Assembly: GCA_022661535.1 (NCBI GenBank) | Contig: JAKULF010000003.1 | Coordinates: forward strand, 6,138,001-6,202,000 | Source: Eutypa lata | Taxonomy: Eukaryota > Ascomycota > Sordariomycetes > Xylariales > Diatrypaceae | Direction of reading: 5' to 3' | Length of the DNA: 64,000 nt | Shown here: positions 14,021 to 27,540 of the stretch, piece by piece | How positions within the stretch are numbered: position 1 is the stretch's first letter | Layout of the letters: each line of letters begins with the position of its first letter | Notes under the pieces: generated by a model | Databases searched by the model: none | Told to the model about the DNA's origin: nothing | What the model saw: only the letters and a program-made list of their open reading frames with translations | Position numbers and translations under genes: made by a program

Positions 14021-14635
14021 CGTTTAACTTAATAATTAAAAGCTTAATTGTTTTTTTTAAAAAAAGTTTAAATGTTTTAATAATTACTTTATTAATTTAT
14101 TATTTTTAAAGTTTAAATTTAAAGTTTTTTTATAATAATATTTAATAATAATAATAAGATTTTAATTTATTTTCGAAAAAAAAGAATAATATACGATTAA
14201 TAAAGATTTTATTAATTATTAATTAATAATAATCGTTATTAAATAATAATAATTAATAACTTTCGATTTAACGTATTAATAATATTTTTATTATTATTTG
14301 TTATAATAATTAATAATAAAATTAATATAACGTAACGTTATAATTATTATAACGTTACGTTATCGTTACGATATAATTAAAAAAGTTTATTATTAACGTA
14401 AATATTAATAACATTTAAATAAACTTATAAAAATTTTAATTTTAAAAAGCTTTTATTTAAAATTATAAATAAATATTAATTTATAATAAAAGATTTTTTT
14501 ATCATAATTTATATATAATTTATATATAAAAAATTCGTAATTAATATATAATTATAATTATTTATTTATAAAGATTAATTAAAAGTATATTATATACTTT
14601 AATATTATAATATTATAATAATAATAAATATAAAT
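14021..14635 (-). repeat. C-subtype repeat, inverted copy
   Basis: The reverse complement matches 7,430-8,390 with internal losses. It starts with the shared hairpin motif at 14,031-14,055 and ends beside an AATAATAATAA run at about 14,620. It contains a 37-base perfect palindrome at 14,327-14,363, which has a looser counterpart in the forward copy near 7,700-7,745. Confidence 0.65.
14327..14363. repeat. 37-base perfect palindrome
   Basis: Arms of 18 bases, ATAACGTAACGTTATAAT and its reverse complement, flank a single central T. Each arm keeps two CpG sites in an otherwise AT-only setting. It lies inside the inverted C-type repeat. Confidence 0.85.
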
Positions 14636-14779
14636 CGAAAGAAAATTACATTAATAATTTATTATTTTAATTATATTAATATAAACATTAATATACGATA
14701 TATTATCGATTTATATTTTATTTATTTAAAATTTAAAATTTAAAATTATAATTAAAATATTATAAAAATTTAATAACTT

Positions 14780-15463
14780 AATAAAATTAAATTAAATAAT
14801 TAAAATCTTAATATTCTTTTATTTTAAATAAATTGTAATTAAACCGTTATAATTAAATTATCGAATTATTAAATACGTATAATAATAAGTTTTAAAAATA
14901 AAAACCGTTAAATTAAACCGATAATTATTTTAATTTTTAAATAAACATTATTTTTTTTATTAATTCGTAAGCTTAATTAAGCTTTATTAATTTTTACATT
15001 AACGAATTTAACTTTTCGTATTAATTAATTAATAGAAAAACTTAAATAATTAAATTAAAATATTAATTTTTTTACGATATAAATATAATTTTTTATTAAA
15101 TTAATAATGTTAAATTTAATAAAAAAATACTTAATTCAATTAATCGTTACAAAGTTTAAACTTTTTAATAAACGAAAAAAAAAAGAAATACTTAAAAACT
15201 TCTTATACAATTAAATCGCGATTAAGTTAACGTAATAAAACGTCGAAAAAATTACGTTTATAAATAAATAAATTAAATTAAATAATAATATTTTGCGGGT
15301 TTAATAATCAAAATCATATTATTAACGTTAAATATTTATTATAAAAAGAAACTTTAAATTCGATTTTTTAAAATAATAAATTAAAAAATAATTATTATTA
15401 AAAAATATAAATTTTTTTTTACGAAAAGAAATAATTAATCTTTTAATTATTAAATTAAACGAT
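14780..15463 (+). repeat. Dispersed repeat, copy D
   Basis: The copy follows B from about 2,255 to 2,957, including the counterpart of TTAATTCGTAAGC and the terminal hairpin motif. The outer end is less clear. It abuts copy D-prime directly. Confidence 0.6.
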
Positions 15464-15975
15464 TTATTTTAAAATTTTAACTTTATAATAATTAATAAAA
15501 TAAATATCTTTTTATAAATATAACGATCGTAAATTAATAATAATTATAATAAAGTTATAATTAATTAACATTTTTAATTTAACGATTTAAATTCTTATTA
15601 ATTTATAATTTTTATAAATTAATAAATATTATTAATTAATTATACAAATTTAATTTATTAATATAAAGATTAATAAAGTTTAATTAAATTTACGAATTAA
15701 TAAAAACAAAATTAAAAATTAAAATAATTATTAATTAACTTTAACGGTTTTTACTTTTAAAACTTATTATAACGCGTATTTAATAATTCGATAACTCGAT
15801 TATAACGGTTTAATTACGGCTTATTTAAAGTTAAAAAAGCGTTAAAATGCTTAATATTAAGCCGTAATTTATTTTATAAACTTTTATAATATTTTAATTA
15901 CGTATTAAATGTCGAATATTTAATGCGTATAATTTAAATTAATAATATATTATATATTTATAATGTAAAAAAAGA
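15464..15975 (-). repeat. Dispersed repeat, copy D-prime, joined to D
   Basis: This stretch follows copies F and G in reverse orientation, from a point equivalent to about 4,600 to the outer end (about 15,945), and then a weak AAT run. It begins immediately where forward copy D ends, so the two form a near-continuous inverted structure without a central segment. Confidence 0.6.
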
Positions 15976-18900
15976 TAAAAATAATAATCTTAAAAACATA
16001 TTTTAAATTAAAACGTTTTAATAATTAAAATATATATTATTATTAAATTTAATTAATTATTATATAATAATATTAATAATAAAATAATTTCCTTTAATAA
16101 TTTTAAATGTTTTATAATATTAAAGTTTTTATTTTATTTATAAAATATATTTAAAAATTTCTTATTTAATAAATAAGAATTATATCGTTTAAACCGTTTT
16201 TATATAATTTTTTCGATTTTCTTTTTTAAATTTAACGTTTTTTTATATTAAAAAAAATAAAATTATAATATTTTTTAATTTAATTTTTTAATATATAATA
16301 TTAAAAATTAATTTATTGTATTATTTAAATAATGTTTTTAAATATATCGTTTTATAACAACGATAATCTTTAAAAAAAAAGAAATTATTAAAAATATATT
16401 TAAATTTAATTAAAATTATTAAATCGTGAATTTTAATTAAATAATTTTAATTATTATAATCGTTATTATTATTATTAATTTTGTTTTTATTTTCGTAATA
16501 TTAAGAAATATATTTATATTTTTTATAATTAAAATAAAATAATTCTTTTTATAAAAAGTTTATTAAATTAACTTTTTAATAAATTTAATTTTTAAATTTA
16601 ATATTAAGTTCTTTAATACATTTAAAAATAAAATAATAACTTATTTATTATATAAAGTTTATAATTTTATATTAATAAATAATTTAATTTTTTATAACGT
16701 TTATAAATATTATAATAAAAATGATTTTATTTAATTTTATATTAATTAATTTAATTTTTTACATATATTTAATATTATATAAAGAATATTCTTTTTTATT
16801 ATATTTAAAATTATAAAAGTTTTTTTTTAAATATATCGTTAACGTATAATATTAATTATTAAAAAAATAAATTATTAAGTTTTTAATATTTTAAGTTTTA
16901 AAATTATATTTATAATTAATTAATAATAATATTATTAATAAATCTTTATAATATTTTATATAAATTTAATTTTAACGAATTTAAATAATTTAATATGTTT
17001 TTTATAATTAAATGTTTTAAAAATTAAAATTAAAATATTACATTAAAATTTTTAATGATTAAGATTTAAAAAAAACTTTAATTTAAAAAAGAACCTCTTT
17101 TTTAGTTTTTTAAACTAAGTTTTTAATAAATTTAAATAAAATATTATTTAAATTTATAATTAAAATAATTTAAAGTTAAATAATTAAACTTTATATTTTA
17201 TATATCTTTATATTATTTATTAAATTCATTTATTTATTAAAGCTTTAATAAAATAAATATTAAATTTTATTTTATTTTAAATAATATATTTTTATATTTA
17301 ATTCTTATAAAAATATTAAATTTTTTTTAACTAAAATAAAATTTATAACTTTAAAATATATAATAAAACATTATATTTTTGAATTTAAATTTATTTTTTA
17401 TGTTTATAAAAAACATTTTTAAAAAAATCTTTTTATAAATTAATAATATGTTTTTAATTTATTTAATTTTATAATTATATTATTTTATTATATTATTTTT
17501 TCTTATTAAATTTAATTTTATAAAGAATTATAAATTCTTTTAAAGAAATTTCGAATATTTTTTATAATATTTTTTAAACGTATTACTTTATCGTTTTACG
17601 ATTTATAAATTTAAATTAACGATAATTACATTTATTAATTTATGTTTTTTTTATTATTTATTATAATATTTTTATTTTATCATTTATTTTATTAATAAAG
17701 TTTAATATTAAAAAATTAATTAATATAAATGTTTATTATATATATTATTATTACTTTTATAAAATGAAATTTAAATTGTATTTATTTAATTAAATTATAA
17801 ATCTTTAAAGATTTTTATAAACTTTTTCGTTTATACGTAAATTTATTTTGTTTTTATTATTACGTTATAATTTATATCGCTTTTTATCGAAATCGACTTA
17901 TTTATTATTTTATTTATAAATTTAACTTTCTTTTAAAAGTTTTTATTTAAATCGTGTTAAATAAATTCTTTATTTTATTTTATTCGAAAAATATTATTTA
18001 AAAATTAATTATTTATTTATTATTAATATTAATATTTAAATAGTAATTTTTTTTATATTTAAAATTTAGATCTTTAAACGTTTACTTTTATTTTTATAAA
18101 TTAAATTTTATTAATTAATTTTATTAATTAATTATAATTTATAAAAAGTTTATTAAAAGTTTTATATAACAAAATATATAACAAAAGTATTTAAATAATT
18201 TAAACCTTTTTTTAAATTAATATTATTTTTATTTTTATTAATAAATTTATTATATTAATTTAATTATAATTATTTAAAAATTAATCGTTATTTTTAATTT
18301 ATTTTAATTAATTATTATTTTTAAAATGTTTATAATTAAAATTTTATTTATTTTAAATTATATATTTTAAAACTAAATATATATTAAAATTTACCGTAAT
18401 ATATATGAAAAACGGATTTATTTTAATTAATTAAAATTATATATATAAAATAAATTAAACGTTTAAAAGATAAAAAATTAATAATAAAATAAATAATAAT
18501 TTCTTTTAAAAACTTTAATATAATAAAAATTCGATATTTAATAAACATTTTAATAAAAAATATAATAAAAATTAAATTAAATAAAAAAAAAAAATTTTTA
18601 CGTTTAAATTCTTTATATTTAAAATTATTAATTTAATTCTTTTTTTTTCGAATTTATAATTATAAATAAAAAGAATTACTTTAGGAAATAATAATAATAC
18701 GTTATTAAAATATTTATATAATTTATAAAGTTAAAATTTAATACCTTTTTTAAAAATTTATATATAAATTAAAATTATTTTTATTATTTATTTTATAAAT
18801 AAATTAAACGTAATAATATATATATTTATATTAAAATTACTTTTATTTTAATAATAATATTATATATCATTTAGTTCGTTATTTTCGTTATATCTTTAAT

Positions 18901-21379
18901 TATTTTATATTTTATATTTTATAAACGTTTTTAATTTAAATTTATCGTATTAATTTAATAATAAAATAAAATAAACATTTTAACGAAATTATATATATTT
19001 TAAAATTATTATTATATTAATAAATAACGATAATTAAAATTAAAAACTTAAAATTAAATTATAAAAAACCCACTTTAAAAATAAATTTAAATAAAATAAT
19101 TTTAAATATAATAAATTATTATAAATTTAAAAATTAATTTTAAATATTTATAAACAATAATATAATAATTATAAATATAATTAAGAAAATAAATGTTTTT
19201 AATTTTTAATAATTATTTATATTATATAATTTAAATTATATTAATAAAAACTTTTTAATTATAATTGTAATATATAAATATTAAAATATTAAATACGATT
19301 TTATTTAAATATAAATTATTTTTATATTTTTTAAAAGATATATTAATTATAATATTTTTTTAAATAATAAAAATAATTATATTTTTTAAAACATTATTTA
19401 AATGTTTAATATTAAAGTTAATTTTTTATTTTATATATAATATAAAAAAATATTTATTTTTTAAAAATGTTTAATTTTTTCTTTAAATTTAAAAAATAAA
19501 GTTATTTTTAATATAATAAAGTATATTATTATAAATTTAAACTTTTTAAAAAACCTTATATATAAAAAATTATATATAAAGATTTATTTTTAAAATCTTT
19601 TTTATCTTTTTTTAAATTTATTAATAATATTATAATATTATCCATATTTAAAATTATAAAACATATTATTAAAAATTTAATTTAAAAGATTTCTTTAAAG
19701 AAAAAAATATTAAAATATAATACGTTTTAATAAATATATATTTAAAAATAATTAAAAAAACAATATAATAATAACAAAATAAATTAATGTATAATTATAA
19801 TTTAAAAAAAATAAAAAAAAATAAAAGAAAATTTAATTTAAATTATTATATATATTAAATATTTAAATAAAATGATATATAATTATATTATTATTTTATA
19901 TTAAGTTTAAATTATTTAATTACGTTATTAAATTACGTTATTAATTACATAAAAAATATATTTCAAAAAATATATTTATTAAAATTAAAATTTTAAATAA
20001 TTTTATTAATTTATCGTTAAAAATATATATATAATTTATAATTATAATTAATAAAATACACTTATTCTTTTAATTTATTTATTTAATATTTTAATTTTAT
20101 ATTTATTAATTTATTAATTTATATTTTATAATATAATAAAATTTAATTATTTATATTAAATATTAAATTTATTTTAAGCGTAATATAAATTATATAAAAA
20201 ATTAATTATTATATTAATTATATTTAAAAATTTATATTAATTTAATATTTTAAAAATTATTAAAAATTATTTATTTATTTATTTATTTATTATTATATAT
20301 ATAATATTTATTTATTTAATTATAATTTTAATAACGTTAATATATAATTAAAGTAAAATTTATTAAAATTAAACGTTAATTTTTTTTAAAAATAATATAA
20401 ATTTTATTATTTTATATTATTTTTTATATTATAAAATAATTATAAAATATTAAATATAAATAAATAATAAAGTATAAATAATAAATCATTATATTAAAGA
20501 TTTTTAAAATAAATTTATTATTTAATATAAATAATTAAATTAAAATTTATAATTTATAAATTTATAAATTTATAAATTTAAATAATTTAAATAATATTAA
20601 TTATTTACTTTTTTATTATATACTTTAATTTTATTATAAAATAATCTTTAATTAATATTTATAATTTAATTATTATATATTTATAAATCTTTTTACATTA
20701 TTAAATTATAATTATATATTATAAATTATAAATCTATTAAATTTAATTTAAAATATATATATATATAATTTAAAAATTAATTAAAACATTTTTAATTTAA
20801 TTTAATAATTTTACGTTTTTTATATAAATTAATTATTATTTTTATAAAGTTTTTTTTAATAATTATAAATATATATTTTCTTTATAACTTTAATTTAAAA
20901 TATTATATATATATATTAATACGTTAATAATTAATATATATTAATATTATTTTAATTATTTTAAATAAAATTTAAAAAAAACTTAAATTATAATAACTTT
21001 AACGATATAATTTTAATTAAAAATTATTTTATATTAAGTTTAAATTACGAAATTACGTTATTAATTATATAATTAAATAATCGTTAAATTTTTTTTTAAA
21101 TACGTAATTAATTTATTTATTTATTTTTAATAAATTTAAATATAATTTATAATTATAATTAATTAAATATAAATTTTTTCTCGATTTATATATTTTCTTT
21201 TTTAAAATTTTATTTTATTTTAATTAAAAGTTATTTTATATTAAGTTTAAATTACGAAATTACGTTATTAATTTACGAAAGTAATTACGTAATTAAATAA
21301 TTATTAAATATATAAAAAATATATATTTATTATTATAATAACTTTTAATTAAATGCATTTATTTCGAAAATTTAAGTTT
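15976..21379. other. AT-rich spacer with a short triplicated segment
   Basis: No gene is visible. A segment of about 70 bases resembling TATTAAGTTTAAATTACGAA occurs near 19,900, 21,035 and 21,235 in the same orientation. Nothing else could be assigned. Confidence 0.5.
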
Positions 21380-21660
21380 ATATACTTACCCCTTTTGAAC
21401 CTAGCTTTATAGATTTATAGACCTATAAACCTATAGACTTACTAGCCACCTTTTAGACTTACTAGCCACCTTTCGGACCTACAAGCCACTTACAGACTTA
21501 CAGCCTTACAACTTACAACCTGCAGCCTACAAACCTACAGCCTACAAACCTACAGACCTACAGACCTACAGGGTAACCTACAGACCTTTAAAGCTTTAGA
21601 CTTACAGCTTACAAACCTAGATAACTTAGGTAGTACTGCATTAATTACTTACCTAGTTGC
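21380..21660 (-). repeat. Island with short tandem motif CCTACAGA (inverted twin of 27 kb island)
   Basis: Base composition rises abruptly. The island is built of degenerate copies of an 8-base unit, ACCTACAG, and variants (ACTTACAG, GCCTACAA). The same unit in reverse complement (GGTCTGTA) makes up the island at 27,010-27,270. It holds no convincing gene. Confidence 0.75.
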
Positions 21661-24600
21661 TAACCACTTAACTTTTAACTTAAGTAATAATAAGTTTAAT
21701 TATTTACTTTTAAAATTAACTATATATAAGTAAATAAAGTGTAAGTTTTTAATATAATAAGCTTATAATGTAATAATTAAATTTAAAGATATAATAATTA
21801 TAATTTAAAGCTTTTAAATTTAAATTTCGTTTAATAAAGTATAAAATTAAATAATTTAAATAATAATAAAATTTATAATTTATAAACTTATAAACTTATA
21901 ACTTATAAACTTATAAACTTATAATTTATAAACTTATAAACTTATAATTTATAAAACTTATATATATATATAAAAGTATTATAATTTAAAAATAAATTAT
22001 AATTATAATATAAAACTTAATTATAAAATAATCTTTAATTAATTTTAATAACTTAATTACTTTATATATATAATAACCTTTAAGTTTTAATTTTAATAAG
22101 TTAAAGGTTTTTTAAAAGTTAAATTAATTATATTAAATTATATATAATTAAAAAAATTAAATAAAAATTAATATTTAAATATAAGTTTTTTTATATATAA
22201 TTATTTACGTATTTTAAATATTTATTATATAATATTTATTTATAATAATTATAAAATTAAAAAGATTTTTTTTAATATTAAAAAATATACAATTACGTAA
22301 TATAATTATTAAAAAGTAATAAAGTTATAATAACGTTATACGTAATTATTTATAAAAATATTATATAATTAAACGAACTTTTTAATTTTAAAAACATTAT
22401 TAAATTATTTTTATAATATATTTTTAAAAAAGAAAAAAACGCATTAAATAATAAAAAGTAAAAATAAATATAAAAACCATAATATTTTTTAAAAAATATT
22501 ATTAATAAAAAGAAATTAAATTAAATATAAATTAAAACGTTAAAAAATAATTTTAAAATTATACGTTTATAATATTTTTAAAAATAACTTTATAATTTTA
22601 AAAAAATTAAAGTTTATTTTTAAATTAAAAAAACGATAATTAATATATATATTTAATTATTAATTAAGTTTTAAAAATAACGATTATAAATTTTACGAAA
22701 GATTTATTAATTTTAATAAATTTAATTTAATAATTAAATAAATCTTTTAAAAAAATAATAATCTTTTTAATAAAATTAATAAAGTAAACTTTATATAAAA
22801 AAAGTTATTATTAATTTATAAATTTATGTTAATATTATATTAAAATAATAACGTTTAAAATAATAATAAAAGATTTCGATAATAATTTATAAATTAAAGT
22901 TATTTTCGTTAGAAATTTTAAAAAAATTAATAAAGGGTTTTTTTTAAGTTTATTACGTTAAAATAAACTTTTTATAAATATTAAATTAATATAAAATAAA
23001 TGTTTTAAAAGATTTACGTTTAAAAACGATTTTTAAAAATAAAAAGCTTATGTATATATATAAAGTTTTATATAAAGAAAAAGTATTAATTAAAATAAAA
23101 TAATTATCTTTATAATAAACGATATTATTTCTTTAACTTTTAATACGAAAAACGTAATAACTTTATATATTAATAATTCTTTTTTAATTTTAATAAATAA
23201 TATTTAATATTATTAAAAACGTTATAATAAAGAAATTAAATTTTTTAATTAATAAATAACGATAATATTTAACTTAATTAATAATAATATATTAAAATAT
23301 TATTTAAATAATTATAAACTTAAATAAATTTAAATTTAAATTAATTTTATTCGTTATAAAAAGTTAAATAAGAATTATTATTATTATAAATATTATATAT
23401 TAAATTTATATAAAATAATAAAATTAAGTTTTATAAACGATTTTAATACGAAAAAAGTTATAATTAATTATATATTTTTTAAATATTTTTATAACGTAAC
23501 GTTTTAAGTTTTAATTAATTATTATTCGTTATATTTTTAAAATAAAATACGTTATTTTTAAAATTATTATAATAAAAAGAATTAAAATGTATATTTTTTA
23601 AAATTATTAAATTTTTTAAAAATAATATAAATGTTTATAAATAAATCGAAGAACGATTATATTATAAAAAGAAATTTTTAAATTAAATGAAAATTTATTT
23701 AATTTATTGAAAATTTAAAAATAAAACGAATTAATAAAGTTTAAAAATTAAATTACGAAAAAAAAAAAATATAATTTATTTTTAAAATATTTTAAATAAA
23801 GTTATTTATAACGATAAAAAATAACTTCGTTAAACCTTTATTATATAAAAATATATACTTATTTCTTTTTATTTAATTTCTTTTTAATATTTAATTTAAA
23901 AAAATTAATTTTTAATTTTTAAATTAATATAACTTTTATTAAAAAGATTATTTATTTAATTATATTTTTAATATTTAAAATATATAATATTTATTATTAA
24001 TTAAAATGTAATTATAATATATTATTAATTTTAATATTTAATAATTATAATTATAATTCGTTATTATATTTAATTATATAAGTATTTAAGTTATTAATAA
24101 TTACGTAATTATTTTTTATATATAAATTTTAAAATTATAAATATTTAAAGTATTTTTATTATTTAAAATATAATATATATTTTCTTTATTAATACGTTTT
24201 TATATTTTAAAAAATAAAATTAATATAAAATTTATTAACGATTTTTTTATTTATTTAAAGTTTTTACGTATTTATATATATTAAAAATGTTTTTATAACG
24301 ACGTTTTTTATTTATTAATAAAGTATTACGATTTATTTTAAATAATACGTATAAATTAAATTTTAAAATAATAAAAAATTATTTATAATAAAATAAATAT
24401 TTAATTATTAAAAGGAATTTTTAAAACATTTATTTTATTTATATATAAATAATTTAAAACTATTATTTATTATTATATTTTTTTAATAAATTTATTTTTT
24501 TAATTTATTTTTTAAATATTTAAAATTACGTAATACGTTTTTTTATTTAATTCGTAATACGAAGTTTTTATTTAATATTATTTTTATTATTTTTAATTTT

Positions 24601-24665
24601 TTTTAAATAAATATAATATTTTAATAATATATTATAACGATTTAATTTTAATATATAAAATAAAT
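21661..24665. other. AT-rich spacer with nothing recognisable
   Basis: No gene or clear repeat copy is visible, apart from a segment near 23,990-24,210 that resembles 29,345-29,520. Confidence 0.5.

Positions 24666-24666
<1 letters not shown>

Positions 24667-24716
<50 letters not shown>
24667..24716. repeat. AAT microsatellite
   Basis: About 50 bases of uninterrupted AAT trinucleotide repeat inside AT-rich DNA. Confidence 0.9.
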
Positions 24717-24879
24717 TTATTATTAATTATTAATTTATTTAATAATTATTATTAAGTAATTTATTAATAAATTTTAAATATTATATATATATTTATAATA
24801 TTAATTAATTTCGATAATTTTAATTTCGTTTTTTATTATTATTTTTTATATATTTTTTAATATTTATTTTATTTTATTA

Positions 24880-25030
24880 TAAATTATTAATATTATAACG
24901 AAATAATTATAAAGCTTTCGATTATTTAAATATATATAAAAAAGATTTAATATATAAAATATCGAAATTATTATTTTTTTTATTATAAAACATTAAGTTA
25001 TATAATTTAATTATTAATTTTTATTTTAAT
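24880..25030 (+). repeat. Direct repeat, first copy
   Basis: It matches 25,437-25,580 in the same orientation, both beginning with the equivalent of AACGAAATAATTA. The two lie about 0.55 kb apart, with slightly richer sequence at 25,180-25,440 between them. They could be small LTR remnants. Confidence 0.6.
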
Positions 25031-25436
25031 ATTATATTATTTTAATATATTATAAATATATTAAAATATTAAAGCTTAAGGTTTAAATTATAATAATATT
25101 AATTTTTTTTAAACTTAAATTTTTTCGTTACGTTTATAAAAATAAATAAATAATTTTTTTTATAATTAATAACGATTAATTACATAAATTAATTAATGCG
25201 TAATTATCGTTAAAAAGCGCATTAACGTTAAAGTCGATAATACGATAATAACGATTAATAATATTTATACGCTTAAAGGTTTAACGTGTTTAAATTAACG
25301 CAAAGCGAATTAAATAAATAATTAATAAATACGTATAAATGCTTTATAATTATTATTAAGTTCGTTAAGTTAAAGTTATAACTCGCTTTAATACGAAAGT
25401 ATAAATCGAAACGCTTTATTTATATAAAAAGAAATA

Positions 25437-25580
25437 ATATAACGAAATAATTACGAAGTTTTCGATTATTTAAATATAAATAAAAACCTTTTAATATATA
25501 AAATATCGAAATTATTAATCTTTTATTATAAAGTATTAAATCGTATAATTTAATTATTAATTTTTTATTTTAATATTATA
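25437..25580 (+). repeat. Direct repeat, second copy
   Basis: It is similar to 24,880-25,030. The following 25,575-25,670 resembles 28,800-28,940, another dispersed pair. No coding sequence is seen. Confidence 0.6.
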
Positions 25581-26769
25581 AATATATAAAATATAATTAA
25601 ATATTATTAAAAAGTTTAATTTTATATTTATTATTAAATATAAATTTTTTATTTATATATAATAAAAACTTTAAAAAATTATTATTTTTTAATAAATAAA
25701 ATTTTACCGATCGTTATAATGCAAAAAAGTACGGCTTTTCGCAAACTTCGAGAACTTTTTTTTAACTTTTAAAATCGATAAAATTTTACTTTATAAATAA
25801 TAACATTCGTTAGTTTTAAAAGTTATATTATATATACGTAAATAATAACATTTATAATAAAATACGCTTTTAATTTTCGACTTCGAATTAATTATAATAA
25901 GTTAATTTAAATTTAAAGCCGAAAATTAAGTTCGTATAAAAATATTTAAAAATAAAAAAATAATTATTTTTTTTATTTTTTTTACTTTATATAAAATTCG
26001 AATTTTAAGCTTTACGGATTTATTATTACGTATTACGAATTTTACGAATTTAATTATTATATTATAAGCTTTTTATATTACGAGTTATATTAATTATTAT
26101 ATAAAAATTTTATATTTTATTTTTATATATATAATTAATTTTACGTTTATATATAAGTTTAATCGATTTATAACCGAATTAATTAATTAAAAGCTAAGTA
26201 AATAATTAAAGCTTTTATTATTTAATTATATTATTTTAAAGAAATCCTTAAATAATTAAAGCTTTAAATTTATAAATTACTTTTATATAATTATTATAGT
26301 TATTTATAATTATTATAATTATTTATAATTATTTATAATTATTATAATTATTTATATATAATTATAAATTTATAAGTTAATATTATTTAATTATTATAAT
26401 TATTTATATATAATTATATAATAATTATAAGTTTATAAATTTATAAGTTTATAAAGTAATTAATAATTAAATTTAAAAAGTAATTTATAAGTAATTAATA
26501 ACTTTATAAATTATAAATTTAAAAGTTTTAAATATATAAATAATTAAAGCTTAAATTATAAGTTATAAGTTTATAAATTATAATTACTTTAAAGTTATTA
26601 TAATTATTTATATATAATTATAAGTTTATAAGTTTATAAATTTAAAAAGTAATTATTAAATAATTAATAAATTTATAAATTATAAATTAATAACTTTTAA
26701 ATTTATAAGTAATTAAAGCTTTAAATATAACTTATAAAATAAATTTATAAGTTATTATTATTATCGTAT

Positions 26770-27290
26770 AGTTATTACTACCTTTGTTAGCTATTATAAT
26801 TACCGTTAGTTATTACAGTTATTTACAACTGCTGCAGTTACTTATATACAGCTGTATGTCAGTTGTAGGTTTAAAAGCTATAGTGCAAGGTAAGTCTGCT
26901 AGCCACTTAGTTGCTGCCACCGTACAGTTGCTACTGCCCCCGTCAGCTGTCACTACCCCCGTCAGCTGTCACAGCCCCTATAACTGCTGCCACCGTACAG
27001 CTGCTACAGCCACTTACAGCTGTAGGTTTAAAAGCTGTAGGGTAGGTCTGTAAGCTGTAGGTCTGAAAGCTGTAGGGTAGGTCTGTAGGTCTGTAGGTCT
27101 GTAGGTCTGTAGGTCTGTAGGTCTGTAGGTCTGTAGGTCTAAAAGCTGTAGGTCTGTAAGCTGTAGGGTAGGTCTGTAGGCTGTAAGGTAGGTCTGTAGG
27201 CTGTAAGGTAGGTCTGTAGGCTGTAGGTCTGTAGGTCTAAAAGCTGTAGATCTAAAAGCTGTAGGTTGTAGGTGGTCAAAGCTAGGTGGC
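26770..27290 (+). repeat. GC-normal island with GGTCTGTA minisatellite
   Basis: About 0.5 kb of nearly normal composition lies in the AT block. At about 27,079-27,140 the 8-mer GGTCTGTA repeats about eight times without error, with degenerate units up to 27,270. At 26,935-26,985 a different unit, containing CCCCCGTCAGCTGTCAC, is duplicated. Open frames of 89 and 100 codons run through it on the two strands, but they mirror the repeats and I do not regard them as genes. Confidence 0.8.
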
Positions 27291-27540
27291 CCATAAAACC
27301 TAAAGGATGCACCCAATCAAAATGCTAAATCTTTTTTAGGACCAATCAAAAGACTAACGCCATTCTAGCTCCGAACTAAGGGCCACTAGTTGAATTCTGG
27401 CCCATTTAAATCCTTTATCAGCCCGAATTCGACCAATCGCAAAAGGGTATTCTTTATCAATTATTAAAAAATGCCAACCTTATTTTTACTCCGAATTTTA
27501 CGGTTAATTTTCGAGGAACTTAAAATAAAAATGTCCTTCG
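27291..27540. other. Non-repetitive GC-normal fragment inside the AT block
   Basis: The sequence is ordinary in composition and not obviously repetitive, with recurring CCAATCA motifs. The AT-rich state resumes abruptly after 27,540. It could be an unmutated end of a transposon or a trapped single-copy fragment. No reading frame of note is present. Confidence 0.5.

Noticed and set aside
26784..27316. Open frames of 89 and 100 codons in the 27 kb island
   Set aside because: They follow the short tandem repeat, overlap each other on opposite strands and have low-complexity composition such as repeated TDLQTYRP; they are repeat artefacts, not genes.
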